From Candidatus Villigracilis affinis (GTDB lineage: Bacteria; Chloroflexota; Anaerolineae; Anaerolineales; Villigracilaceae): a DNA stretch of 64,000 bases. How positions within the stretch are numbered: position 1 is the stretch's first letter; each line of letters begins with the position of its first letter. Below are positions 9,622 to 18,749 of the stretch, piece by piece. Location: the NCBI GenBank assembly GCA_016718275.1, contig JADKEA010000020.1, positions 186,001 through 250,000 of the forward strand, written 5' to 3'. A program made the position numbers and the translations under genes. The notes beneath the pieces were generated by a model, which worked only from the letters and a program-made list of their open reading frames with translations, made no database searches and had not been told where the DNA came from.

Positions 9622-9660
9622 ATAACAGTCGCTCATTCAGGATGAATGAGCGACTGTTAT
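9622..9660 (+). terminator. Intrinsic terminator after the GSDH gene
   Basis: ATAACAGTCGCTCATT (9622-9637) pairs with 9645-9660, a 16-bp stem with a short loop. No long T run follows. The remaining 9661-9898 is AT-rich leader for the next gene. Confidence 0.8.
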
Positions 9661-9797
9661 GGAATCTGAACCAAGTCATTTCAAAAAAGATAGGCATGGT
9701 CAAAGCGGGTCATTTTGTAAGCATATAGAAAGGTTCTCCCCCAATTCATCACTGGTTAACAGCAATCCAACGGACATTTCATTTTTGTTTTTTATAA

Positions 9798-9818
9798 AAT
9801 GTTGTCCCTAACAACATT
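9798..9818. promoter_or_regulatory. Perfect 8-bp inverted repeat in the beta-helix gene leader
   Basis: AATGTTGT and ACAACATT flank a 5-base centre, just downstream of a T-rich tract and about 80 bp before the start codon. It could be a regulator-binding palindrome or a small RNA hairpin; the regulator is unknown. Confidence 0.35.
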
Positions 9819-9898
9819 GTGGGCGATTCTAACAATTATGCCCGATATACATTTCACTCGAACATGCCGATAATTATGATACTGAAAAAGAGGATGAT

Positions 9899-12055
9899 AT
9901 GAAAAACCATTTGCGGTTTTTTCGTTTTGCTTTAGTAATGATTATGCTGGTGATCATTTGTGCAAATGCGCCTGTTGCTTCCGCTTCATCACAAACAAAA
10001 AAGATAGGTTTACAACCCGGTCTCGTATCTGATTTGTATGATACAGGCGACCCTGTATTGACCGATATTTGGGTGGACGCGGTCAATGGCAGTGATTCCA
10101 ACGACGGCTCCACGCCTGCTTCCGCCTTCCGCACTCTCACCGCCGCGTGGAACAGCATCCCCACGACCAATCCGCTTACACAGGGGCGGCGTATCAACCT
10201 GCAGCCTGGTACCTACACCGAAAGCATGATCCCCAATTATTGGGAAAATCGCTATGGAACTTTCACCGCACCGATCTTTATTCGCGGCAATGGTTCTTCA
10301 CGGGGCGAAGTTGTCCTGCAGGGCACGGTCAATATGTATAACGTGCATTACATCTACTTTGAGAATTTGAGCATGATCTTCAACGGCGATGTATTCCATT
10401 GTGAGTTGTGCAATCACATCCTGCTGCGGAATATGGTTTTGAATGGCGGCATGTTCGCGCACGAGACCATCAAGGTCAACCAGTCGCAATACCTATATGT
10501 CGAGAACAGCGATATTTCAGGCTCCTACGAAAACGCCATTGATTATGTTGCTGTGCAATACGGGCATGTTGTCAACAGTCAGATTCATGCTGCGGATGAT
10601 TGGTGCGCGTATTTCAAGGGCGGCTCCGCTTATCTGCGCTTCGAATCAAACGTTGTATATGACTGCGGTACAGGCGGCTTCACGGCTGGGCAGGGGACCG
10701 GGTTCCAATACATGACCTCTCCCTGGCTTCAATATGAAACCTACGATATCAAAGTTGTGAACAACATTATCCATGACACCGAGGGTGCAGGGTTGGGCGT
10801 GAATGGCGGCTATAACATTTTGATGGCCTACAACACCCTGTATCGTGTCGGCAGCACATCGCATGTGATCGAGGTGGTTTTTGGCGGCCGCACTTGCGAC
10901 GGTCAGGCGGGCGACCCCGGCCGCGAATTGTGCCAGCAAAATCTTAACCTGGGCGGGTGGGGCACCACCGCAGTGGACAACGGCTCGAACTCAGTCCACA
11001 TCCCCGATAGAAATGTTTTTATCTACAACAATATTGTCTACAACCCGGCGGGCTTTCAAAGCCAATGGCAGCATTTTGCCATCTACGATTCACGCACAAA
11101 CCCGGCAGGGACGAATGCTCCAAGCCCCGCTCATACCGATACGAATTTGAATATTCGCGGCAATGTGATCTGGAATGGCGATTCGGGCATGGCGTTGGGG
11201 ATCGAAGGCAATTCCGATGCCTGCACTGCCAGCAACCCGACTTGTAACGAAACCCAACTGCGTGCCGATAATGCCATCAATACCGTCGAGCCTTTGCTGG
11301 TGAATCCATCTACTGGTGATTTTCACATCAATGGTACCTGGGCGGCGGGTGTCACCACCTACGATATTCCCGATTTTGTCTGGGATATCGGCGGCGTACC
11401 GGGCGGCGATAACAGCAATGCAGTTCCCATTGATTTTGAAGGTGTGACCCGCACGGGCAGCAACCCGCCGGGGGCATTTTTTGGCGGCGGGTCTGACACC
11501 ATCTTTGGCGATGTAACTTCAAGTTATTGGGCGTGGCCTTTTATTGAGCGTTTGTACAACGCTGGCATTACAGGCGGCTGTAACACATCGCCGTTGATGT
11601 ATTGCCCTGAATCATCCGTCACACGCGCACAGATGGCCATCTTCATCCTGCGCGGTATTCATGGCAGCGCCTATGTTCCACCGACTGCTTCGGGTGCGGT
11701 TTTTGCAGATGTCCCTCTCGGGGCGTTCGCTGTTGATTGGATCGAGCAGCTTGCGGCGGAGGGAGTGACCGCTGGTTGTGGCGGTGGCAACTATTGTCCC
11801 GATGCATCCATCACACGCGCGCAAATGGCCATCTTTCTGCTGCGCGGTGAACATGGCAGTACCTACGTTCCTCCTGTTGGTACCGGCGCGGTCTTTGGTG
11901 ATGTTCCTGCCGGTGCCTTCGCCGTGGATTGGATTGAGCAACTGGCCGCTGAAGGCATCACCAGCGGCTGTGGCGGCGGCAATTACTGCCCCGATGCAAA
12001 TGTGACCCGCGCCGAAATGGCTGTCTTTTTGGTGAGGGCATTTAGTCTGCCTTAG
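9899..12055 (+). CDS. Right-handed parallel beta-helix protein with SLH tail
   Basis: Secreted protein of 718 residues with a signal peptide (about 1-30). Residues of about 55-470 have the look of a pectate-lyase-like parallel beta-helix: a 'VDAVNGSDSNDGSTPASAF' opening typical of DUF1565-like proteins, then repeated short N-rich strands (NHILLRNMVLNGG, YLYVENSDISGS, VVNNIIHDTEGAG, FIYNNIVYNP). Such folds usually bind or cleave acidic polysaccharides. No catalytic residues could be assigned. Three type-A SLH modules begin near 534. ATG 9899 follows AGAGGA. The gene lies between two terminators. Confidence 0.85.
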   Translation: MKNHLRFFRFALVMIMLVIICANAPVASASSQTKKIGLQPGLVSDLYDTGDPVLTDIWVDAVNGSDSNDGSTPASAFRTLTAAWNSIPTTNPLTQGRRINLQPGTYTESMIPNYWENRYGTFTAPIFIRGNGSSRGEVVLQGTVNMYNVHYIYFENLSMIFNGDVFHCELCNHILLRNMVLNGGMFAHETIKVNQSQYLYVENSDISGSYENAIDYVAVQYGHVVNSQIHAADDWCAYFKGGSAYLRFESNVVYDCGTGGFTAGQGTGFQYMTSPWLQYETYDIKVVNNIIHDTEGAGLGVNGGYNILMAYNTLYRVGSTSHVIEVVFGGRTCDGQAGDPGRELCQQNLNLGGWGTTAVDNGSNSVHIPDRNVFIYNNIVYNPAGFQSQWQHFAIYDSRTNPAGTNAPSPAHTDTNLNIRGNVIWNGDSGMALGIEGNSDACTASNPTCNETQLRADNAINTVEPLLVNPSTGDFHINGTWAAGVTTYDIPDFVWDIGGVPGGDNSNAVPIDFEGVTRTGSNPPGAFFGGGSDTIFGDVTSSYWAWPFIERLYNAGITGGCNTSPLMYCPESSVTRAQMAIFILRGIHGSAYVPPTASGAVFADVPLGAFAVDWIEQLAAEGVTAGCGGGNYCPDASITRAQMAIFLLRGEHGSTYVPPVGTGAVFGDVPAGAFAVDWIEQLAAEGITSGCGGGNYCPDANVTRAEMAVFLVRAFSLP

Positions 12056-12076
12056 GAGAGGTTCTGATATGAAAAC

Positions 12077-12120
12077 ACGGCTTCATCGATCCAGTTCGAC
12101 ACAGGGGTTGATGAAGCCGT
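12077..12120 (+). terminator. Intrinsic terminator after the beta-helix gene
   Basis: ACGGCTTCATC (12077-12087) pairs with GATGAAGCCGT (12110-12120), followed by TTTATTTTTT. The 22-base loop and flanks closely resemble the terminator at 15269-15312. Confidence 0.82.
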
Positions 12121-12264
12121 TTATTTTTTCGGTAGATGAACCTAAAAAAGTTGTAAGAAGAAAAAAATTCAGTGGACGTACCTTGCTGCAAACAAACAAA
12201 AACAAAATCAGTTTGCAAACAAGGGTTGTGATCGAAACCCGATTCACAACACAAGGAGGTCGAT

Positions 12265-15246
12265 ATGTATAAAACCAGGTCAATTTATTTGTTTCCGAAA
12301 GTTCTGCCCTCAATCGCCCTGACGATTCTATTGTTTGTGCCTTTTTTGGCAGGGAATATTGAGTCAGCTCAAGCATTAAGTGTGGGCGCGGAACCAAATC
12401 AGGAAAACGGTGAGACTCTGTATTATTTTGCAGAAGGAAACCGCATTCCATTGACTCCATCCCTCCATTGGATTTCTGTGAAATTTTCCGACAACCTGTC
12501 TGCTCAAACTGCGGCGCTCGAAAATTTCTCTCCGATGCTCGGGTCGCTGGATCAGGCGCGCCCTATCCTTTTTGGCGACATCACCCTGTTGCCTTTGAAA
12601 GCGAACATGAATGAGCAATCGGTTTTGGCGGGCGTCAAGTCAATGCGTGCAGATACGGCGAATTTTTCTCAAGCCTATCCAGTCTTTCAAACTGCGGATG
12701 CAGAGATGGCCCTGACTGATGAATTCATCGTCACATTCCCAGTTGGTTTCAGCATGGATGATATCCATGCGATCAATGCATTCCATGGAGTTGAACTGGT
12801 CGATCCCATTTTGGGTCAGGACAATACTTTTATATTGCGGGTTGCCAGCGGGGTGGATGTGCTTGCGATGGCGAACCTGTATCAGGAGAGTGGAGTTGCG
12901 CTTCATTCCGCGCCGAATTTTGTTCGCATCTTAATGAGCAGACCAGCCGTTGGGCAGATGCCTCAATCTATCGCGCCGATGGCGGATGTGAACGATCCCC
13001 TATATGCCAATCAATGGCATTTGAATAATATCCAACAATTTGGGGCAGGGACGACATATGATGCCGATATCGATGCGCCAGAAGCATGGGATCTGACCAC
13101 TGGCAGTTCGTCCGTCATCATTGCAGTGATCGATGAAGGCGTGGACTTGACGCATGAAGACTATAAATCCAATCTTGTCGCTGGGTATGATGCCACCGGC
13201 CTTGGCAACAAGGGTGAACCAGTGGGTGATGATGCCCACGGCACCAATGTCAGTGGTTTAATGGCGGCCAGCACGAACAATGGACGCGGTGTGGCGGGGG
13301 TATGTCCGCAATGCCGCATCATGCCCATCCGCGTTGCGTACGGTGACAAATATGGATATTGGGTAACCGATGATGTCACTATTGCAAATGGCATCGCCTG
13401 GGCCTATCAGAACGGCGCTTCGATTTTGAATAACAGCTGGGGTGGTGGGCTGGAATCCACAGCGATCACCACTGCAATTACCAATGCAAAGTCTTTTGGC
13501 CGCAACGGCAAAGGCTCTGTGGTTATCTTCGCTGCTGGAAACAATAACATGACTGTAACGTATCCAGCGAAACTTGAAAGCGTGATCACGGTTTCGGCAT
13601 CGAATTTATGCGACCAGCGCAAACAGCCGGTGAACGATGTCTGCAATGGAAACGAATATTGGTGGGGGAGCAACTACGGCAGTTCAGTGGATATTTCTGC
13701 ACCGGGTGTCTGGTTGTATTCAACAGATATTATCGGGGCTGCTGGGTATGATACCGGGAATTATTTTGCTGAGATGAATGGCACTTCAGGTTCAGCCCCC
13801 ATCGTTTCCGGTGTGGCTGGGCTTATCCTTTCGCTTAATCCCACCCTGACGGCTGCTGAAGTTCAGGACATTCTCCAAAACACAGCTGATGACGTCAATG
13901 GCGGCGGCTATGATGTGGATATGGGCTATGGACGCGTCAATGCCTATCGGGCGGTGCAGGCAGTGACTCCCTCGGGGTTCACCATCTCTGGCAACGCCGG
14001 GGTTGGCGGCGCAGTATTTACTTATATGGATGAGACATCAAAAGCGGTCACAACGGATGGCAGCGGCTTCTATTCGTTCCGAGTCCCCACAGGTTGGTCT
14101 GGTACGGTGACTCCGGGTAAATTAGGTTATGAATTCACACCGGTCAGCAAAATCTACAGCAATGTGGATGCGGCGCAGACCGGTCAGGATTACACTGCTT
14201 CAACTTCTATTGCCAACCTGATGCAGGATCCAAGCTTTGAAAATTACACTCCCAACGCCTTTTGGGTGGAAGCCTCTGCAAACTCAGTAACTCCTTTATG
14301 TACAGTTACAGATTGTCTTAATGGCAACGGTATTGCTGGGCCGAGAACTGGTTCTGTTTGGGCGTGGTTCGGTGGCGCGACAAAAGCCGAATCGATTGTC
14401 CTGTCACAGCCTGTTGTTTTCCCCGCAGGCACAGCCAACCTTCGCTTCTATCTCTGGATCACGAAAGCGGATGCGGCCCAAACGACCGACCAATTCAAAG
14501 TGACGATTGACCATGCCGTGGTATTTACCGCAAATGCGTCTGAATCGAGTTCCTACTCTGGTTACACTATGGTAAATCTTGACGTGAGTGCATTTGCCGA
14601 TGGCGCCTCGCATGACATTGCATTTTCGGCCAACACATCCGGGCAAATGGTCAATTTCAATCTGGATGATGTCACTCTGGCCTCTGCCATCCCCACCTTT
14701 GAAGATGTACCGCTTGATTATTGGGCGCGCCCATATATTGAGCGTTTGTATAACTCAGGCATCACGCGCGGATGTGGTTCCAATCCATTGACCTACTGTC
14801 CGCTTGATACGGTGACGCGCACGCAAATGGCTATTTTCATCCTGCGTGGGATTCATGGCAACAATTACGTACCGCCCAATGCCAGTGGTGCGGTCTTTAC
14901 CGATGTGACAGCCGATGCTTTTGGCGCGGCCTGGATCGAACAATTTGCATTGGAAGGCATCACCTCCGGATGCGGTTCTGGAATATTCTGTCCAAACGAT
15001 AATGTGACGCGCGCACAGATGGCCATCTTCCTTCTCAAAGGAAAGCACGGATCAACCTACGTCCCGCCTGCAGCCAGCGGTGATTTTGTGGACGTGCCCG
15101 TAGGCTCGTTCGCTGCGGATTGGATCGAGCAGCTTGCCGCCGAAGGCATAACCAGTGGATGCGGCGGCGGGAATTTCTGCCCGGATCAAAACGTCACCCG
15201 TGATCAGATGGCTGTTTTTTTGGTGAGGATATTCAGCCTGCCGTAG
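12265..15246 (+). CDS. S8 subtilase with two accessory beta domains and SLH tail
   Basis: Secreted serine protease of 993 residues. Order: signal peptide (about 1-36), long prodomain (about 48-228), S8 domain (about 250-565; D290, H325 in DDAHGTN, S508 in NGTSGSAP), a carboxypeptidase-regulatory-like or Ig-like domain (about 571-640), a jelly-roll domain (about 650-805; DPSFENYTP opening and SVWAWFGG, typical of carbohydrate or protein-binding sandwiches), then three type-A SLH modules (about 811-993). ATG 12265 lies behind AAGGAGGT. It is a close paralogue of the next gene along its whole length. The two accessory domains distinguish this pair from the S8 protease at 3322. Confidence 0.93.
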   Translation: MYKTRSIYLFPKVLPSIALTILLFVPFLAGNIESAQALSVGAEPNQENGETLYYFAEGNRIPLTPSLHWISVKFSDNLSAQTAALENFSPMLGSLDQARPILFGDITLLPLKANMNEQSVLAGVKSMRADTANFSQAYPVFQTADAEMALTDEFIVTFPVGFSMDDIHAINAFHGVELVDPILGQDNTFILRVASGVDVLAMANLYQESGVALHSAPNFVRILMSRPAVGQMPQSIAPMADVNDPLYANQWHLNNIQQFGAGTTYDADIDAPEAWDLTTGSSSVIIAVIDEGVDLTHEDYKSNLVAGYDATGLGNKGEPVGDDAHGTNVSGLMAASTNNGRGVAGVCPQCRIMPIRVAYGDKYGYWVTDDVTIANGIAWAYQNGASILNNSWGGGLESTAITTAITNAKSFGRNGKGSVVIFAAGNNNMTVTYPAKLESVITVSASNLCDQRKQPVNDVCNGNEYWWGSNYGSSVDISAPGVWLYSTDIIGAAGYDTGNYFAEMNGTSGSAPIVSGVAGLILSLNPTLTAAEVQDILQNTADDVNGGGYDVDMGYGRVNAYRAVQAVTPSGFTISGNAGVGGAVFTYMDETSKAVTTDGSGFYSFRVPTGWSGTVTPGKLGYEFTPVSKIYSNVDAAQTGQDYTASTSIANLMQDPSFENYTPNAFWVEASANSVTPLCTVTDCLNGNGIAGPRTGSVWAWFGGATKAESIVLSQPVVFPAGTANLRFYLWITKADAAQTTDQFKVTIDHAVVFTANASESSSYSGYTMVNLDVSAFADGASHDIAFSANTSGQMVNFNLDDVTLASAIPTFEDVPLDYWARPYIERLYNSGITRGCGSNPLTYCPLDTVTRTQMAIFILRGIHGNNYVPPNASGAVFTDVTADAFGAAWIEQFALEGITSGCGSGIFCPNDNVTRAQMAIFLLKGKHGSTYVPPAASGDFVDVPVGSFAADWIEQLAAEGITSGCGGGNFCPDQNVTRDQMAVFLVRIFSLP

Positions 15247-15268
15247 GAAAAATCGTTTTCACGAAAAC

Positions 15269-15312
15269 ACGACTCCATCAGTCCAGTTCGATTCAAGGAT
15301 TGATGGAGTCGT
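15269..15312 (+). terminator. Intrinsic terminator after the second S8 gene
   Basis: ACGACTCCATCA (15269-15280) pairs with TGATGGAGTCGT (15301-15312). The loop contains CCAGTTCGA, as does the terminator at 12077-12120, so the two are probably copies of one ancestral element. A long T run is lacking. Confidence 0.75.
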
Positions 15313-15511
15313 TGACTTATCTTGGGGAAGAGAATAATATTGACCTATTCACGAAGCGAAGGTTGTAATGGAAAGGTCATTGGGTAACTATTTGACTGGG
15401 ATTATCATGGGATGCGATTATTTGAAATAATTTATTATGCATGGCAATCAAGATAGGTTTTAGTTAGATGGTTCAGTCAAAATTTTGATTTACGACTTAA
15501 GGAGAATAGAT

Positions 15512-18502
15512 ATGCGTAATACCCGATCGGTACAATTGTTTTCAAAGCTGCTATCCGCAATTACTTTGGCAGCCATGATCTTTTCCGCATTCCTGGCTGG
15601 GAATATTGGATCAGCACAGGCTTTGGGAGGGAGAGCCGCGCGATCAACCCAGGAGGATGGAAACACCCTTTTTTATTTTGCCGAAGGAAAACGCATTCAA
15701 TTAACCCCTTCCTTGAGTTGGATATCAGTGAAATTCACCAGTGACGACCCGGCTGCTCAATCTGCTGCAGTGGGAGGTTTTGGCGCAATGCTTGGTTCAT
15801 TGGATCAGGCACGGCCGATCCTTTTTGGCAATATCACCCTGCTGCCTTTGAAGGCGAATGTTACGGAACAAGCGCTTTTGGAAGGAATCCAATCGCTGCG
15901 CGCTGATAAAGAAAACTTCTCGCAAGTGAATCCAGTCTTCCAGACCCCAGATGCCGAAATGGCTCTTACGGATGAATTTATCGCCACCTTCCCTTCGGAT
16001 TTCAGCATGGATGATATCGATGCAATCAATGCCTTTCACAGTGTCGAATTGGTTGACTCTATCCTGGGACAGGACAATACCTTTTTGCTGCGTGTTGCCA
16101 CCGGGGTGGATGTGCTTGCAATGGCGAACCTGTATCAGCAGAGTGGGGTCGCGCTTCATTCCGCACCGAATTTTGTCCGCATCGTGAAGATCAATCCGAC
16201 GGAAGGACAGACGGGGCAATATGTCGGACCGATGGCGGGCACGAACGATACTTATTATCCCAGCCAATGGCATTTGAATAACAACCAGCAATATGGGTCT
16301 GGGACGACGAATGACGCCGATATCGACGCCCCGGAAGCATGGGACCGCACCACGGGCAGTTCGTCGGTCATCATCGCCGTGATCGATGAAGGTGTGGATC
16401 TGGCGCATGAAGATTTAAGCTCCAAGCTTGTCGCTGGTTATGATGCCACCGGGCTTGGCAGCGGCGGCGGCCCTTCCGGTGATGATGCTCACGGCACGAA
16501 CGTGGGTGGTCTTGCGGCCGCCAGTAGCAGTAACGGACTCGGTGTAGCCGGGGTATGTCAACAATGCCGCATTATGCCCGTCCGCATTGCTTATAGCGAC
16601 ATGTTTGGATATTGGGTAACAAACGATGCCACCATTGCAAATGGCATTACCTGGGCCTATCAAAACGGCGCATCCATTTTGAATAATAGTTGGGGCGGCG
16701 GGCTCGAATCTACTGTCATCAATACGGCGATTTCCAATGCGAAGACCCTGGGTCGTGGTGGAAAAGGTTCCGTGGTCGTATTTTCGGCTGGGAACAGTAA
16801 TTCGTCGGTTTCCTACCCAGCCTATCTGGATAGCGTGATCGCGGTAGTTGCATCAAACTTGTGCGACCAGCGCAAAAAACCGATTGCTGATGTCTGCAAC
16901 GGATATGAATATTGGTGGGGCAGCAACTATGGCAGCCCGGTTGATATTTCTGCGCCGGGTGTCTGGTTGTATTCAACCGACATCACAGGAGCGGCTGGTT
17001 ATACACCTGGAAATTATTTCGCTGAAATGAACGGGACATCTGGTGCCGCTCCCATTGTGGCCGGGGTGGCTGGGTTGGTTCTTTCACTCGATTCAAATTT
17101 GACAGCCATCGAAGTTCAGACGATCCTCCAAAACACAGCGGACGATGTGAATGGCGGCGGATATGATGTTGAAATGGGACATGGGCGCGTCAATGCATAT
17201 CGTGCCGTGCAGGCGGTGACTACATCGGGTTTCACCATTTCAGGCGACGCCGGAATTGGCGGCGCGACACTTACCTACACTGATGGAACCGTGAAGACTG
17301 CCACAGCAGATAGCAACGGTCTGTACTCGTTCCAAATTCCCTCTGGCTGGTCTGGCACAGTGACCCCAACCAAAACGGGTTATGAATTCACGCCTATTAG
17401 TAGAAGCTACACCAGTGTTGGCGCGGATCAGCCTAATCAGAATTACGCTGCGGCCGTTCCCATCGTCAACCTGTTGCAGGACCCAAGCTTTGAAGATTAC
17501 ACACCCAGCACGCATTGGGTGGAGACTTCCACAAACTTTGTGACACCGCTATGCACAATTGCAGACTGCACCAACGGTGCCGGTACCGCCGGACCGCGAA
17601 CTGGTTCTGTTTGGGCATGGTTTGGCGGCACAACAAAAGATGAAGCCAGTTCTGTGACGCAGACGGTTGTCTTCCCCACCGGCACAGCCAACCTTCGGTT
17701 CTATCTTTGGATCGGTCGGGCTGATTCTGGCAGGGGAGCGGCCGACCAGTTCACAGTCACAGTGGATGGCGTGGTGGTATTCACTGCAGATGCAACGGAA
17801 ATGAGCGCCTACTCAAGTTATACGATGGTGAATCTCGATGTCAGCTCATTTGCCGATGGCGCTTCACATGACATTGCATTTGCCGCCAACACATCCGGGC
17901 AGATGGTCAATTTCAATCTGGATGACATTACCCTGGCAGAAGCCATCCCCACCTTTACAGATGTGCCGCTTGATTATTGGGCGCGCTCATACATTGAACG
18001 ATTGTATAACTCCGGCATCACACGTGGATGCGGTTCCAACCCGTTGACGTATTGTCCGCTTGACTCGGTGACTCGTACCCAGATGGCCATTTTCATTCTG
18101 CGCGGTATTCATGGCAGCGGCTACACTCCTCCGGAAGCCAGCGGCACCGTATTTTCAGACGTGACGACCAGCACCTTTGGCGCCGCATGGATCGAACAAT
18201 TTGCCCTGGAAGGAATCACCTCCGGATGCGGTTCTGGAAAATTCTGTCCGAACGATTATGTGACCCGCGCCCAGATCGCGATCTTCCTGCTCAAAGGCAA
18301 ACATGGGTCAACGTATGTACCGCCTGCAGCTAGTGGCGATTTCACCGATGTCCCCGTTGGCTCCTTTGCAGCAGATTGGATCGAACAGCTTGCGGCGGAA
18401 GGCATCACCAGTGGATGCGGCGGCGGGAATTTCTGTCCCAGTCAGAATGTCACCCGTGATCAGATGGCCGTTTTCCTTGTGAAGACATTTAATCTGCCCT
18501 AA
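15512..18502 (+). CDS. S8 subtilase with two accessory beta domains and SLH tail (paralogue)
   Basis: Secreted serine protease of 996 residues with the same order as the gene before it: signal peptide, long prodomain (about 45-230), S8 domain (D292, H327, S510 in NGTSGAAP), Ig-like/regulatory domain (about 573-640), jelly roll (about 652-807) and three type-A SLH modules (about 812-996). ATG 15512 is chosen over an in-frame ATG at 15485 because AAGGAG lies 7 bases upstream. The signal-peptide region is closer to the 3322 protease than to its immediate neighbour, while the accessory domains match the neighbour. This suggests duplication followed by segment exchange. Confidence 0.92.
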   Translation: MRNTRSVQLFSKLLSAITLAAMIFSAFLAGNIGSAQALGGRAARSTQEDGNTLFYFAEGKRIQLTPSLSWISVKFTSDDPAAQSAAVGGFGAMLGSLDQARPILFGNITLLPLKANVTEQALLEGIQSLRADKENFSQVNPVFQTPDAEMALTDEFIATFPSDFSMDDIDAINAFHSVELVDSILGQDNTFLLRVATGVDVLAMANLYQQSGVALHSAPNFVRIVKINPTEGQTGQYVGPMAGTNDTYYPSQWHLNNNQQYGSGTTNDADIDAPEAWDRTTGSSSVIIAVIDEGVDLAHEDLSSKLVAGYDATGLGSGGGPSGDDAHGTNVGGLAAASSSNGLGVAGVCQQCRIMPVRIAYSDMFGYWVTNDATIANGITWAYQNGASILNNSWGGGLESTVINTAISNAKTLGRGGKGSVVVFSAGNSNSSVSYPAYLDSVIAVVASNLCDQRKKPIADVCNGYEYWWGSNYGSPVDISAPGVWLYSTDITGAAGYTPGNYFAEMNGTSGAAPIVAGVAGLVLSLDSNLTAIEVQTILQNTADDVNGGGYDVEMGHGRVNAYRAVQAVTTSGFTISGDAGIGGATLTYTDGTVKTATADSNGLYSFQIPSGWSGTVTPTKTGYEFTPISRSYTSVGADQPNQNYAAAVPIVNLLQDPSFEDYTPSTHWVETSTNFVTPLCTIADCTNGAGTAGPRTGSVWAWFGGTTKDEASSVTQTVVFPTGTANLRFYLWIGRADSGRGAADQFTVTVDGVVVFTADATEMSAYSSYTMVNLDVSSFADGASHDIAFAANTSGQMVNFNLDDITLAEAIPTFTDVPLDYWARSYIERLYNSGITRGCGSNPLTYCPLDSVTRTQMAIFILRGIHGSGYTPPEASGTVFSDVTTSTFGAAWIEQFALEGITSGCGSGKFCPNDYVTRAQIAIFLLKGKHGSTYVPPAASGDFTDVPVGSFAADWIEQLAAEGITSGCGGGNFCPSQNVTRDQMAVFLVKTFNLP

Positions 18503-18519
18503 GACAAATACACTTTGAA

Positions 18520-18557
18520 CACAAAAAGAGCTTCCGCATAGGGAGCTCTTTTTGTGT
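18520..18557 (+). terminator. Intrinsic terminator after the third long S8 gene
   Basis: ACACAAAAAGAGCT (18520-18533) pairs with AGCTCTTTTTGTGT (18544-18557). Confidence 0.9.
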
Positions 18558-18630
18558 TCAAAAGACACACAGCAGACAAGGAGTTAAACAGCCACATAAA
18601 CCGAGCTTGCAAAAATGTTAATTAAGCCAT

Positions 18631-18661
18631 TTGCACTGGTACATAGGTCGCCTACGTGCAA
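18631..18661. promoter_or_regulatory. Nested inverted repeat in the leader of the haem-c protein gene
   Basis: TTGCAC (18631-18636) and GTGCAA (18656-18661) enclose a second short stem, TAGG-TCG-CCTA. It lies about 90 bp before the start codon. It could be an operator or a leader RNA hairpin; no known family was recognised. Confidence 0.35.
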
Positions 18662-18749
18662 AATATCGAATCAGTTAACATACCATTCTATTAATACAGA
18701 TTGATTTGTTGTTCATCACTTTAATACTTGATGCAAAGGAATTTTTAAA

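Noticed and set aside
12069..12272. 67-codon ORF after the beta-helix gene
   Set aside because: It consists of the terminator hairpin and the leader of the next protease, with no protein-like composition.
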